Source of the DNA: Changshengia sp963803165
GTDB taxonomy: Bacteria; Chloroflexota; Dormibacteria; Aeolococcales; Aeolococcaceae
DNA length: 64,000 nucleotides
Assembly: GCA_963803165.1 (NCBI GenBank)
Contig: CAWDLK010000001.1
Span: 1-64,000 of the forward strand
Direction of reading: 5' to 3'
The notes under the pieces were generated by a model. That model saw only the letters and a list, made by a program, of their open reading frames with translations, ran no database searches and was not told where the DNA came from. Position 1 is the stretch's first letter; each line of letters opens with the position of its first letter. Position numbers and translations under genes: made by a program. Below are positions 49,588 through 59,266 of this stretch, piece by piece.

Positions 49588-51663
49588 TCAGGCGGCCGCA
49601 CCGGGACGCGACCTGACGTAGTCGACCAGCACGTAGTCGCCGAGGCGGTCGGGACTGATGAAGAAGGCGCGTCCGCGGTTGAGCCGGGTCATCTGGTTGA
49701 CGAAGCGAACCAGGTGGTGGTTCGACTCCAGCATGAAGGTGTTGATGACGATGTTCTCCAGGGTGCAGCGCCGCACCTCGACCAGGGTCCGGGCGAAGGT
49801 CTCGGGGAGCGGGGGGTAGGCGAAGACCGGGCGTCCGTTCTCGATGTGGGCGGTCGGCTCCCCGTCGCTGACGATGATCACCTGCTTGTTCTCGGCGTGG
49901 CTGCGGGCCAGGATCCGCCGCGCCAGCATCAGGGCGTGCTGCAGGTTGGTGCCGTAGACGTATTCGTTCACCGACAGCTGAGGGAGGGCCCGGGGCGGGA
50001 TCTCCCGGGCCAGGTCGCTGAAGCCGACCACGGTGAGGGCGTCCCGCGGATACTGGCTGCGGATCAGCGAGTCGAGAGCCAGGGCCACCTTCTTGGCGGC
50101 GTAGAAGTAGCCTCGAAGCGGCATCGAGCGGCTCATGTCGAGCATCAGCACCGTGGAGCAGCGGGTCAGGGACTCCGACCGGTGGACCGCGAAGTCCGCG
50201 GGCGCGAGGTGCGGGACCGATCGCGAGGCGGCGCCCGTCTCGCGCTCGGATGCCCGGCGCCGGCCACCCGTCGCCGCCCGCGGCCGGCGTGCCCCCTCGG
50301 CCTCGCGCCTGACCGCGTTCATCACCGTCGCCTGGACGTCCAGGTCGAAGGGATCGCCGAACTCGTAGGGCTTGCTGTCGTCCCCCCGCTCGCCTCCGTG
50401 CCCGAGGCGGGCGAGATCGTGCTCGCCGAAGCGATCCCGGCGCAGCCGGGCGAAGAGGTCTCCCAGCGCCTTCTGACCGATCTTGCGCATCCCCCTGGCG
50501 GTCAGCTGCATCCCCTCCGGGCTGCGCTCGACCACCCCGCGGGCCTCCAGCTCCTCGACCAGCCGCCGCATCTCGCGCAGGCTCCGCGAGGCGTCGTCGC
50601 CGAGGACCTGGCGGATCCGATCCATCGCCTCGGTGTCGAGCTGCTCACCACGGAGGGCGCCGCGGAGGTCGCGCTCCACCTCCTCCATCGACTGGAGCCT
50701 GTCCATCAGCCCCATCGCCTCCTCGAGGGAGACCTCCTGGCTGCCGAAGAAGCCGTAACGGCTGCCCAGGCCGCCCCGCGGCGAGAGCTGGGCGAGGCTG
50801 CCCGCCAGCTCGGCGAGGGTCTGCTGCAGCGCCGGGTCGCTGAAGACGGACTCCATCACCAACTCCAGCTCCCGGCGCATCTCCGGTGAGAGGGATTGGA
50901 GCAGCGAGTCCATCCGCGCCATCTGGCGCATCAGCTGCTCGACGAACTCCTCGAAGCTCGCCGGCGCGTTGGGGAACATCCGGCCCCAGCGCTGCAGGAA
51001 GGCCTCGTACGCCCGCTGCAGCCGGGCTTCAGGCTCCCCGTCCAGCCTCTGGCGCAGCAGGCGGTTGAGGTCCGCAGCCATCTCGCGGAGCTCGGACATG
51101 TCGGTGCCACTCATCGCCTGCATCGACTGGGCCATCTCCTTGAAGTAGGAGTCGACGACGTTGCGCCGGATCTCCTCGAGCAGCTGCTGGAACGCCGCCT
51201 CGGCCCGGCTGTCCATGAACTCGTAGTCGCGCAGCCCGCGGATGGCACCCCCCGGATCGGGCGGCAGCTCGTCGAGCTGGCGCCTCCTCTCCGCGGCCAC
51301 CCGGTCGAGGAGGCGGCGCCCCTCGTCGGGCGCCTGGTCGACGCGCTCCTGGATGCCCCGGCGCTCCTGTGAGATGACCCGGTCGAGCTTCTCGCGCATG
51401 TCCTCGAAGATCGAGTCGAGGTTGAATCGCTCCAGCTGCTTCTGCTGGCGCCGGCGCAGCTGCTGGAGCATCTCCTCCATCCCGACGAGGCGCTTCCCCT
51501 GCGTGTCCCGCCAACCCCGCTCCAGCAGCCGGCGCAGCGCCGCCTCGAAGTCCCAGCCGTGGAAGACGTCCTCGCTGAGACGGCCGAAGAGCTCGTCGAC
51601 GTCCGGCCCCAGCGGGTCCTGGCTGCCGTCCCAGGCGGAGAAGCGATGGCGGGGCTCGGCCAT
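49588..51663 (-). CDS. VWA-domain protein partnered with a MoxR-type ATPase
   Basis: 691 residues from ATG 51663, 11 bp after the AAA gene. A long helical, charged N-terminal region (MEEMLQQLRRRQQKQLERFN and similar) is followed by a C-terminal von Willebrand A domain with MIDAS motif DMSRSM (near 507) and VSDGEPTAH. In MoxR-type or magnesium-chelatase-like pairs the VWA protein binds metal and docks on the AAA ring. No chlorophyll or cobalt-insertion genes are present, so a chaperone-like role is more likely. Confidence 0.8.
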   Translation of the reverse strand: MAEPRHRFSAWDGSQDPLGPDVDELFGRLSEDVFHGWDFEAALRRLLERGWRDTQGKRLVGMEEMLQQLRRRQQKQLERFNLDSIFEDMREKLDRVISQERRGIQERVDQAPDEGRRLLDRVAAERRRQLDELPPDPGGAIRGLRDYEFMDSRAEAAFQQLLEEIRRNVVDSYFKEMAQSMQAMSGTDMSELREMAADLNRLLRQRLDGEPEARLQRAYEAFLQRWGRMFPNAPASFEEFVEQLMRQMARMDSLLQSLSPEMRRELELVMESVFSDPALQQTLAELAGSLAQLSPRGGLGSRYGFFGSQEVSLEEAMGLMDRLQSMEEVERDLRGALRGEQLDTEAMDRIRQVLGDDASRSLREMRRLVEELEARGVVERSPEGMQLTARGMRKIGQKALGDLFARLRRDRFGEHDLARLGHGGERGDDSKPYEFGDPFDLDVQATVMNAVRREAEGARRPRAATGGRRRASERETGAASRSVPHLAPADFAVHRSESLTRCSTVLMLDMSRSMPLRGYFYAAKKVALALDSLIRSQYPRDALTVVGFSDLAREIPPRALPQLSVNEYVYGTNLQHALMLARRILARSHAENKQVIIVSDGEPTAHIENGRPVFAYPPLPETFARTLVEVRRCTLENIVINTFMLESNHHLVRFVNQMTRLNRGRAFFISPDRLGDYVLVDYVRSRPGAAA

Positions 51664-51674
51664 CCTGCCCGGCG

Positions 51675-53072
51675 TCAGCCCCCGTACACGGCGGTGCCCT
51701 CGAGCGCCGTCTTGTTGAGCCGCTTGCTGAGGTGCAGTCCCTCAAGGACGAACTCCAGTACCGCCGCCATCGACTGCGGGGTGTCGGCCTCGCCGAGCTT
51801 CTCCCGCGCGCGATCGAGCCCGGGCAGCTCCCGGAGCGCGTCGCCGTAGGTCTCCGCGGGCAGCAGGGGTCCGACCTCGACGGTGAAGCCCGCCTGGTCG
51901 AAGCGCTGCACCAGGTCGGCCAGCTCCTGGGCGTTGAAGTGGCGCCGGAAGACGTTGCTGCAGGCGCTGCGCACGAGCTTGTCGAGGACCTGGTCGTCGT
52001 CGCTCTCCTCCCAGGTGTCGAGCTCGACCTTGCCGGCCGTCGAGGGGGTCACCGCGACCAGGTCGCTGACCCGCACCACGGCCTCCCTCTCCCCGGAGAT
52101 CAGGGCCCGGCGCAGGGCGCTGCTGACCAGGCTCTCGTAGTTGGCGGTGGTGACCCGCACCGAGACCCCGCTCCGCTGGTTGATCTGCGGATGGCGCCGG
52201 GCCAGATGGGTGATCTCGACGGCGATCTCCTTCATGTGCTCGGGCACGTGGACCGGGACCGGCATGTCGTCGAAGACCACGCGCTCCTGCTCGGCGATGG
52301 CGATCTCGTCCTCGGCGGTGCGCGGGTAGTGGGTGCGCACCTGGGCACCGAAGCGGTCCTTGAGCGGGGTGATGATCCGGCCCCGGTTGGTGTAGTCCTC
52401 GGGGTTGGCCGTGGCGACCACGAAGACATCGAGGGGAAGCCGGATCCGGAAGCCGCGGATCTGGACGTCGCGCTCCTCGATGATGTTGAGCAGCCCCACC
52501 TGGATGCGCTCGGCGAGGTCGGGCAGCTCGTTGATGGCGAAGATCCCGCGGTTGGTCCGGGGTACCAGCCCGTAGTGGATGACCAGCTCGTCGGAGAGAT
52601 AGCGGCCCTCGGCCACCCGGATCGGGTCGACCTCACCGATCAGGTCGGCGATGGACGTGTCGGGGGTGGCCAGCTTCTCGCCGTAGCGATCCGCGGCGCT
52701 GAGCCAGGTGATCGGCGTCTCGTCACCGCCCTCCGCCACCAGGTCGCGACAGCGCCGGCAGATGGGCGCGTAGGGGTTGTCGTTGATCTCGCAGCCGGCG
52801 ATGGCGGGCACGGCCTCGTCGAGCAGCGAGGTGAGGGAGCGGACCAGGCGGGACTTCGCCTGGCCGCGCTCGCCGAGCAGGACGATGTCCTGGCCGGCCA
52901 GGATCGCGTTCTCCAGCTGGGGGATCACGGAGTCGCCGTAGCCGACGATCCCGGGGAAGAGCCTCTCCCCCGCCTGGAGCTTCCGGATCAGGTTGCGGCG
53001 CAGCTCCGACTTGATCGGCTGGACGCGGTACTCGGCACGGCGAAGCTCGCCGACGGTGTGGGCCTCGGTCAC
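51675..53072 (-). CDS. MoxR/ChlI-type AAA+ ATPase
   Basis: 465 residues from GTG 53072. Walker A is GERGQAKSRLV, the Walker B position reads IFAINELPDL with Asn in place of the first Asp, sensor 1 is VVATANPEDYTNRG and the Arg finger region LKDRFGAQ. A three-Cys cluster, CEINDNPYAPICRRC, might bind metal. This composition matches the COG1239-like magnesium-chelatase-subunit-I relatives found next to VWA proteins. It probably remodels a target bound through the downstream VWA partner. Confidence 0.82.
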   Translation of the reverse strand: MTEAHTVGELRRAEYRVQPIKSELRRNLIRKLQAGERLFPGIVGYGDSVIPQLENAILAGQDIVLLGERGQAKSRLVRSLTSLLDEAVPAIAGCEINDNPYAPICRRCRDLVAEGGDETPITWLSAADRYGEKLATPDTSIADLIGEVDPIRVAEGRYLSDELVIHYGLVPRTNRGIFAINELPDLAERIQVGLLNIIEERDVQIRGFRIRLPLDVFVVATANPEDYTNRGRIITPLKDRFGAQVRTHYPRTAEDEIAIAEQERVVFDDMPVPVHVPEHMKEIAVEITHLARRHPQINQRSGVSVRVTTANYESLVSSALRRALISGEREAVVRVSDLVAVTPSTAGKVELDTWEESDDDQVLDKLVRSACSNVFRRHFNAQELADLVQRFDQAGFTVEVGPLLPAETYGDALRELPGLDRAREKLGEADTPQSMAAVLEFVLEGLHLSKRLNKTALEGTAVYGG

Positions 53073-53134
53073 GGCCTCCAGCGTACACCGGGTGCCGGCG
53101 ACGCCCGCGAGCGCACCGCGAATACTCTTCCGGG

Positions 53135-54649
53135 GTGCGGATGGAAGCCCGCCGCTGGCCCGCCTCCCTCGGCCTCGCCGGGGTGCTGCTGCTCGCCGGA
53201 TCGGTCGCGCCGGCCGCCGTCGGCCCTGCCGCCAGCCCCGCCCCCGCCGCCACCCCGAGTGCAGGCCCCTCGACCACACCTCCGGGGTTGGAGCCGGTCG
53301 GGTGCACGGCGGGGGCCCCCGCGGGGGCTCGCTGCGACACCCTCTGGGTGCCCCTCGACTATGCGAATCCCTCGCTGGGCACGATCCCCACCTCCGTGAT
53401 CGTGGTGCCCGCCCGGGACCCGTCGGCACGCATCGGCTCTCTGCTCGTCAACCCGGGAGGGCCGGGCGAGTCGGGGGTCCAGTTCGTCGAGCGGGACTTC
53501 TCGATCTTCGGGAGCCTCGTTCAGCGCTTCGACATCGTCGGCTTCGACCCGCGCGGCACCACCGGTCCCGACGCCGTCGACTGCGTGGGCACCGATGCCC
53601 TGGACCACGACATCGAGCAGGATCCCATGGTGGCCGGCTCGCCGGTCTCCGAGGCCGACCTGGTCGCCAGCACCCTGGCCTTCGACGGCGGATGCCGCCT
53701 GCACAGCGACTGGCTCCTCCCCTACCTGGGCACCGTCGACGCCGCGCGGGACATGGACGCACTGAGGGCCGCGCTCGGCGACCCCCAGCTCACCTACTTC
53801 GGCTTCTCCTACGGGACCGCCCTGGGAGCCACCTACGCCAGCCTCTTCCCCACCCACATCCGTGCCATGGTGCTGGACGGCGACCTCGATCCCTCCCTCG
53901 ACTACATGGAGCAGTCGATCGAGCAGGGGGCGAGCTTCGAGGTCAGCTACGACGAGTTCGTCAGCCGGTGTCAGGCGGAGAGCGGCTGCCCGCTGGGCGA
54001 GGACCCCGGTGCCGCCATCTCCGGCCTGCTCGGTCAGCTCGCCAGCGACCCGGTCCCGACCCCGGACGGCCGGACGGTGGGCCGCGGCACGGCCATCTCC
54101 GCCCTGGTCGCCGCCATGTACGACCCGGGTTCCTGGGGCGGCTTCTACGCGGCGCTGGCCGACGCCATCCAGGGCAACGTCGCACCCCTCCTCTCCCTGG
54201 TGGACGAGTACGCCGGCCGCGGGCCTCAGGGGTACGACCCGAGCGCCAGCGCCGAGGTGGCGATCAACTGTGCCGACCACAGCGTGCCCGCGGCACTCGC
54301 CGACTACGACGCCACGGCCCTCTCCGTGCAAGCCACCGAACCCCACTTCGGTGAGGACGAGGTCTACTCCGTGCTCGGTTGCGCGTACTGGCCGGTGCAC
54401 GGCCCGGCGGCGGCGCCGCTCCACGTCACCGGCGCCCCGACCATCCTCCTCGTCGGGGCGACCCACGACCCGGCAACCCCCTACGCCTGGTCGGTCTCGC
54501 TCCAGCGCCAGATCGCCGGCTCGGTGCTGCTCACCCGGGACGGCTACGGGCACACCTCCTACGTCTTCAGCGCCTGCGTCCAGGCCGCCGTGAACGGCTA
54601 CCTGGAGGCGCTCGCCGTCCCCGCCGCCGGGACCACCTGCGCCAGCTGA
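53135..54649 (+). CDS. Secreted TAP-like alpha/beta hydrolase (tripeptidyl aminopeptidase type)
   Basis: 504 residues from GTG 53135 (ATG 53141 possible). Signal peptide (LGLAGVLLLAGSVAPAAVG) and Pro/Ala/Thr linker, then the oxyanion loop LLVNPGGPGESG, nucleophile GFSYG, and near the C-terminus THDPATPY (Asp) and GYGHTSY (His), the catalytic set of SCO7095/TAP-like proteases. Cysteines in the mature part fit an extracellular protein. Substrates are peptides or esters in relatives. Confidence 0.88.
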   Translation: MRMEARRWPASLGLAGVLLLAGSVAPAAVGPAASPAPAATPSAGPSTTPPGLEPVGCTAGAPAGARCDTLWVPLDYANPSLGTIPTSVIVVPARDPSARIGSLLVNPGGPGESGVQFVERDFSIFGSLVQRFDIVGFDPRGTTGPDAVDCVGTDALDHDIEQDPMVAGSPVSEADLVASTLAFDGGCRLHSDWLLPYLGTVDAARDMDALRAALGDPQLTYFGFSYGTALGATYASLFPTHIRAMVLDGDLDPSLDYMEQSIEQGASFEVSYDEFVSRCQAESGCPLGEDPGAAISGLLGQLASDPVPTPDGRTVGRGTAISALVAAMYDPGSWGGFYAALADAIQGNVAPLLSLVDEYAGRGPQGYDPSASAEVAINCADHSVPAALADYDATALSVQATEPHFGEDEVYSVLGCAYWPVHGPAAAPLHVTGAPTILLVGATHDPATPYAWSVSLQRQIAGSVLLTRDGYGHTSYVFSACVQAAVNGYLEALAVPAAGTTCAS

Positions 54650-54665
54650 CCGCGCACCATTGTCG

Positions 54666-54694
54666 TTGCGCGGTGAGGATCCCGATGATATGAT
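54666..54694 (+). promoter_or_regulatory. Candidate promoter of the cpaF-like gene
   Basis: TTGCGC (54666-54671), 17-bp spacer, TATGAT (54689-54694). Directly after it CATGCGC/GCGCATG (54695-54701 and 54710-54716) make a 7-bp inverted repeat at the likely transcription start. Start codon is 120 bp on. Confidence 0.55.
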
Positions 54695-54813
54695 CATGCG
54701 CGTCTAACGGCGCATGTCCGTGTCTGGAGAACGCGGTCCGGCGCCACCAGGAGAGGTGTGGGGGAGGCAGCTCTCACACGGGCACGAGCCCGCCCAGGGG
54801 GAGATCTGATCCG

Positions 54814-56406
54814 ATGCCACGGTGGGGCACCGCCAACCGAGAGGCCCAGGACGTGCTGGCGACGGCGCTTCCGCAGATGGCGCTCGAGCAGCCGCTCACC
54901 GCGCTCAGCGCGATGCAGCTCAGCAACCGCCTGCTGGGCACGCGCCCGACGGAGAAGCAGGTCGCTGCCGACGACACCGTCGAGACCAGCTACCACGTGC
55001 TCCGCCGCATGGTCCACGCCCGGCTCGTCGAGGACACCGCCTACCTGGCGGAGACCAACGACCACGCGGTGCGCGAGCGGCTCGCCGAGCTGGTCAACCA
55101 GACGGCCTGCGAGCTGGGGCAGCCGCTCAGCCTCGCGGAGGGGATGGAGACGGTCACCCGGATCCATCACGAGCTGCTGGGCTTCGGCCCCCTGGAGCGG
55201 ATGCTCGCCGATCCCACCATCACCGAGATCATGGTCAACGGGCCGCATGAGATCTGGATCGAGCGTGCGGGCAGGCTCTCGCTGACCCCCTACCGCTTCG
55301 AGACCACCGACCAGCTGATGCAGGTCATCGACCGCATGGTCAGCCGGGTCGGCCGCCGCATCGACGAGAGCTCGCCGATGGTGGACGCGCGGCTCGAGGA
55401 CGGCTCGCGCATCCACGTCGTGATCCCGCCCGTCTCGCTCAAGGGGCCGACGCTCACCGTCCGCCGCTTCACCCAGACCGGCCTCGAGGTCGACGACCTG
55501 ATCGGTCACGGCACCGCCTCGGCGCAGATGATGGGGTTCCTGCGCGCCAGCGTCCGCGCCCGGCTCAACATCCTGGTCAGCGGCGGCACCGGGGTGGGCA
55601 AGACCACCACCCTCAACGTCATCTCCAGCTTCATCCCCGACGACGAGCGGATCGTGACCATTGAGGACGCCGCCGAGCTGAAGCTGCGGCAGCGCCATGT
55701 GCTGAGCCTGGAGACACGGCCCGCCAACGTCGAGGGACGGGGACAGATCCTGGTCCGCGACCTGGTCATCAGCTCGCTGCGGATGCGCCCCGACCGGCTG
55801 GTCGTCGGCGAGTGCCGCGGCGGAGAGGCTCTCGACATGCTCCAGGCGATGTCCACCGGCCACGACGGCTCGCTCACCACCCTGCACGCCAGCTCCACGC
55901 GGGAGGCGATCTCGCGCCTCGAGACCATGGTGCTGATGGCCGGCACCGAGCTGCCCACCGCCGCCGTCCGCGGCCAGATCGGCTCCGCGATCGACCTCAT
56001 CGTCCAGCAGGGCAGGCTGCGCGACGGGAGCCGCCGCATCCTCAGCATCTCGGAGATCTACGGGGTCGAGGGCGGTGAGGTCCAGTTCCAGGAGCTCTTC
56101 CGCTTCGAGCAGACCGGGGTGGACGCCGAGGGGCGTGTGCTCGGCCAGCACGTCGCCTGCGGGAGGGTGCCGCGGCGCACCGCGGACATCCTCGCCTGCG
56201 GTGAGGACCTCGACATGAACATCTTCGTCGCCCCCGACCGCCCCGCCGGGCCCGAGCATCCGCGCCGCCGGCTCGCCGACTGGGTCCCCGACGCCGCGGC
56301 GGCCACCATGCCGGTGGCGGCCGCCGACCGCCGGCGCCGGACGGACTGGCTTCCCGACGGGTCACCGAAGATGGCCATCACGCCCCGCAAGCGCAAGGCC
56401 AGCTGA
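54814..56406 (+). CDS. CpaF/TadA-type secretion ATPase (orphan)
   Basis: 530 residues from ATG 54814 with AGGGGGAG upstream. The N-terminal domain contains GFGPLERMLADPTITEIMVNGPHEIWIER; the core has Walker A SGGTGVGKTT (256-265), the Asp box EDAAELKL, RMRPDRLVVGECRGGEALDMLQAMSTGHDGSLTTLHA with the Walker B/His box. It is the cytoplasmic motor of Tad/Flp pili or type II secretion. No pilin, prepilin peptidase, TadB/C or CpaE gene adjoins it. A charged C-terminal tail ends RKRKAS. Confidence 0.9.
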   Translation: MPRWGTANREAQDVLATALPQMALEQPLTALSAMQLSNRLLGTRPTEKQVAADDTVETSYHVLRRMVHARLVEDTAYLAETNDHAVRERLAELVNQTACELGQPLSLAEGMETVTRIHHELLGFGPLERMLADPTITEIMVNGPHEIWIERAGRLSLTPYRFETTDQLMQVIDRMVSRVGRRIDESSPMVDARLEDGSRIHVVIPPVSLKGPTLTVRRFTQTGLEVDDLIGHGTASAQMMGFLRASVRARLNILVSGGTGVGKTTTLNVISSFIPDDERIVTIEDAAELKLRQRHVLSLETRPANVEGRGQILVRDLVISSLRMRPDRLVVGECRGGEALDMLQAMSTGHDGSLTTLHASSTREAISRLETMVLMAGTELPTAAVRGQIGSAIDLIVQQGRLRDGSRRILSISEIYGVEGGEVQFQELFRFEQTGVDAEGRVLGQHVACGRVPRRTADILACGEDLDMNIFVAPDRPAGPEHPRRRLADWVPDAAAATMPVAAADRRRRTDWLPDGSPKMAITPRKRKAS

Positions 56407-56418
56407 CCCGGAGGACGG

Positions 56419-57204
56419 TCAGGCCGGGGGCTCGAGCAGGCCGAAGAGCGCCCCCTGCGGATCGCGGAGGACCGCCCACGTGCCCACCCCGGCCGTGGTC
56501 TGGGGCCCCATGACCAGCTCCGCCCCCGCCCGCTGAGCCCTCTGCGCGCCGGACGCGACGTCGGCGCTCTGGAAGGAGATGGTCCACGCCGGCGGCATCG
56601 AGGCGTCGGGGAGGGCGAACATCCCCGCCACCTCCTTCCCCGCGCTGGTCAGCAGGTGGTACTCGAACTCCCCGCCCCAGCGCTTCTCGGTGACCCCGGG
56701 CAGGACCGCCGGATAGAAGGCGCGGGCCCCGGCCAGGTCGCTGGTCGCGAGCTCCGCCCAGGCGAACGCCCCGGGGACGTGGGTGACCCCGAATCCGCGC
56801 ATCTCGCGCTCCTGGCTGAGGCCGAAGTGCGCACCGGCGGGGTCCGCGCACACGCCCATCCGGACGGCGTCCATGACGTCCATCGGGCCGAAGAGGAGCG
56901 CGCCGCCGTTTGCGGCCACCCGGGCCGCCGCCTCGTCCGCATCGTCCACCGCGAAGTGGAGGGTCCATGCGGGGGGCGCACCCGCCTGCATCACCGGCCC
57001 GATCCCGCAGACGGCCCCGCCGCCGAGCTGGGGCATCCGGTACCCGCCGACCTCCGGCGGTCCCTCGGAGCCCGGTTCCCACCCGAAGAGGCCGCAGTAG
57101 AAGTCCAGGGCGGCGGGGACGTCGGGGACCTGGAGGTCCGCCCAGTTCGGCGTCCCCTGCGGGTGCCCCGGGCGCCGGGGCGCCGGGGTCTGGCTCTCGG
57201 TCAT
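56419..57204 (-). CDS. VOC (glyoxalase/bleomycin-resistance-like) protein, two domains
   Basis: 261 residues from ATG 57204. Two successive betaalphabetabetabeta modules: TPNWADLQVPDVPAALDFYCGLFGWEPG (domain 1) and AFAWAELATSDLAGARAFYPAVLPG (domain 2), each closing with a GAHFGLSQ or GALFGLLEPP strand. Typical of actinobacterial VOC proteins annotated as hydroxylases or resistance proteins; metal ligands are not obvious. Substrate unknown. Confidence 0.85.
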   Translation of the reverse strand: MTESQTPAPRRPGHPQGTPNWADLQVPDVPAALDFYCGLFGWEPGSEGPPEVGGYRMPQLGGGAVCGIGPVMQAGAPPAWTLHFAVDDADEAAARVAANGGALLFGPMDVMDAVRMGVCADPAGAHFGLSQEREMRGFGVTHVPGAFAWAELATSDLAGARAFYPAVLPGVTEKRWGGEFEYHLLTSAGKEVAGMFALPDASMPPAWTISFQSADVASGAQRAQRAGAELVMGPQTTAGVGTWAVLRDPQGALFGLLEPPA

Positions 57205-57304
57205 GTGGTGGGCCCTCCACGGTCCGATCGGCACGGTCAGCGTATCGCCCCGGGACGTCGTCGGGTGATGGCCGGGGAGGAGTGGGGCCGGACGCCGCCC
57301 CGGC

Positions 57305-59053
57305 TCAGGCGATCGTGACCATCGGGTCCGCCGCCGCAGCCGGCCGCTCGGCCCGCGCCGGGCGCAGGTCGCGCAGGCGGGCCCTGACCCGCAGCTGGCC
57401 CTGCCAGCTGTCCTGCTCCAGGGCGAAGCAGACGTCGATCCGGCGGCCCCGGGGCAGGTGCTCGGCGAGACCCGGCTTGCCGAAGGCGATCGCCTCCAGG
57501 AGCCCCGGCCCACCGTCGCGCAGCACCACCTTGACGTGCTGCCCCTCGCTTCCGAAGGTCTGGGTGCTGACCACCTCGCCGCCGCGGATGGCGAGCAGCG
57601 GGGTGGGGTTGCCGATGCCGCAGGGCTCGACGGCCTCCAGCTGGTGGCACAGCTCGAGGGTTGCCTCGGCGCATCGGATGGCACCGTCGACGTGGAACAC
57701 GCGCTCGCGCGGGCGCTCCCCGGCCTGCTCCGCGCAGGCCTCGATCACCAGCTCTCGGAAGCGCTCGAACTCCTCGACCCGGAGGCTGAAGCCCGCCGCC
57801 GCCGCGTGGCCGCCGTAGCGCAGCAGGGTGGGCCTCGCGTGGTCGAGGACGTGGACGATGTGGGTCCCGGGCACGGAGCGCCCCGACCCCTTCGCCTCCT
57901 GGGGATCGAGGCAGACCACGAACGCGGGGACCGCGTAGCGCTCCATCAGCCTGCCGGCCACCAATCCCACGATCCCCATCGGCCACCCGGGGTCGCCGAT
58001 GACGATCGCCGGCGCGTCCTCGGGGATGTCGGCGACGCGCTCCTCGGCCTGGGCGAGGGCGGCGGCCACCGCGGCCTGGCGGCTCCGGTTCTGCCCGTCG
58101 AGCCGGCGGGCCAGCCCGCGGCACTCCTCGGGGTCGTCGCTCAGGCAGAGGTCGAGGGCCAGCTTGGCGTCCTCCATCCGCCCGGCCGCGTTGATCCGCG
58201 GCGCGAGACCGAAGGCGATGTCGGAGGCGGCGAGGGGCGGCGCGACGGCGGCGGCCTGGGCCAGCGCGCGGAGCCCGGCCAGCTCGAGCATCCCTCCCAG
58301 CCCGCGCCGGACGATGGTGCGGTTCTCTCCCTGCAGCGGCATCATGTCGGCGATCGTCCCCAGGGCGGCGAGACCGAGGAACGCCTCGGCCTGGCCTCCC
58401 GGAACGATCCCCTCCGACTCGAGGGCACAGAGCAGCTTCCAGGCCACTCCGGCGCCGGCCAGCCCGTCGAAGCCGTAGGAGCACCCGGGCTGCTTGGGGT
58501 TGACCAGAGCGTCGGCGGGCGCGAGCCGGGCCGGGCCGCCGTCGGGGGCCAGGGGCAGATGGTGGTCCGTCACCACCAGGGCCATCCCGGGCGGTCGCTG
58601 GGCCGCGACCTCCACCGAGCTGGTCCCGCAATCGACGGTCACCACGCACCGGACCCCCTGGGCGGCGAGCTCCTCGAGCGCGGCGGCGTGGAGCCCGTAC
58701 CCCTCGGTCATCCGGTTGGGGATGTAGGGGAGGACGTCCGCGCCGGCGGCCCGGAGCGCCCTGGTCAGCAGGGCGCAGGCGGTCACGCCATCGGCGTCGT
58801 AGTCCCCGTAGATGGCGATCCGCCGTCCCTCGCCGACCGCCACCCCGAGGGTGACGACAGCGTCCGCCATCCCCTCCAGGCCGAAGGGGTCGAGGAGCGC
58901 CATCCCCCCGCCCAGGAAGTCGCCGGCACGGTCCGCGTCCAGGCCACGGCCCGCCAGCACCCGCCCGAGCGTCGCCGGCTGGCCCGGGATCGGCGCGGCG
59001 TCGTTGATCTCCCAGCGGCGGGGTGCGGGCTTCACCGGCTCGTCGATCTCCAC
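57305..59053 (-). CDS. recJ: Single-stranded-DNA exonuclease RecJ
   Basis: 582 residues from GTG 59053. DHH phosphoesterase motifs: IYGDYDADGVTA (82-93), VTVDCGTSS, VVTDHHLP, and ALVNPKQPGCSYGFDGLAGAGVAWKL, followed by the DHHA1 part with RYGGHAAAAGFSL and an OB-like end. Degrades 5'-ended single strands in repair and recombination. Length is normal. The gene is divergent from the M48 peptidase. Confidence 0.94.
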   Translation of the reverse strand: MEIDEPVKPAPRRWEINDAAPIPGQPATLGRVLAGRGLDADRAGDFLGGGMALLDPFGLEGMADAVVTLGVAVGEGRRIAIYGDYDADGVTACALLTRALRAAGADVLPYIPNRMTEGYGLHAAALEELAAQGVRCVVTVDCGTSSVEVAAQRPPGMALVVTDHHLPLAPDGGPARLAPADALVNPKQPGCSYGFDGLAGAGVAWKLLCALESEGIVPGGQAEAFLGLAALGTIADMMPLQGENRTIVRRGLGGMLELAGLRALAQAAAVAPPLAASDIAFGLAPRINAAGRMEDAKLALDLCLSDDPEECRGLARRLDGQNRSRQAAVAAALAQAEERVADIPEDAPAIVIGDPGWPMGIVGLVAGRLMERYAVPAFVVCLDPQEAKGSGRSVPGTHIVHVLDHARPTLLRYGGHAAAAGFSLRVEEFERFRELVIEACAEQAGERPRERVFHVDGAIRCAEATLELCHQLEAVEPCGIGNPTPLLAIRGGEVVSTQTFGSEGQHVKVVLRDGGPGLLEAIAFGKPGLAEHLPRGRRIDVCFALEQDSWQGQLRVRARLRDLRPARAERPAAAADPMVTIA

Positions 59054-59202
59054 ACGGATGTTCGATCCAGTCTACTGGCGGCTCGCCCCGGGTGGCAAGC
59101 CCGTCTCCACGTTACCCCGGGGAGGGCGGCGCCGTTCATCGGCACGGCCCCGGAGCGCGACGTGGCCGTGCCCGCCCCTCCGAGAGGTGGGGTCGGGCAG
59201 GT

Positions 59203-59216
59203 GCCTATACTCGGCC
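59203..59216 (+). promoter_or_regulatory. Promoter-like 14-mer upstream of the M48 peptidase gene
   Basis: GCCTATACTCGGCC, identical to the word upstream of ftsH (33435-33448), with TATACT at 59206-59211, 56 bp before the start codon. Confidence 0.45.
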
Positions 59217-59266
59217 CCACGCGTCACACGTGAGGGACGGAGGGCTCACGGACAGCCGAGCCGGCC

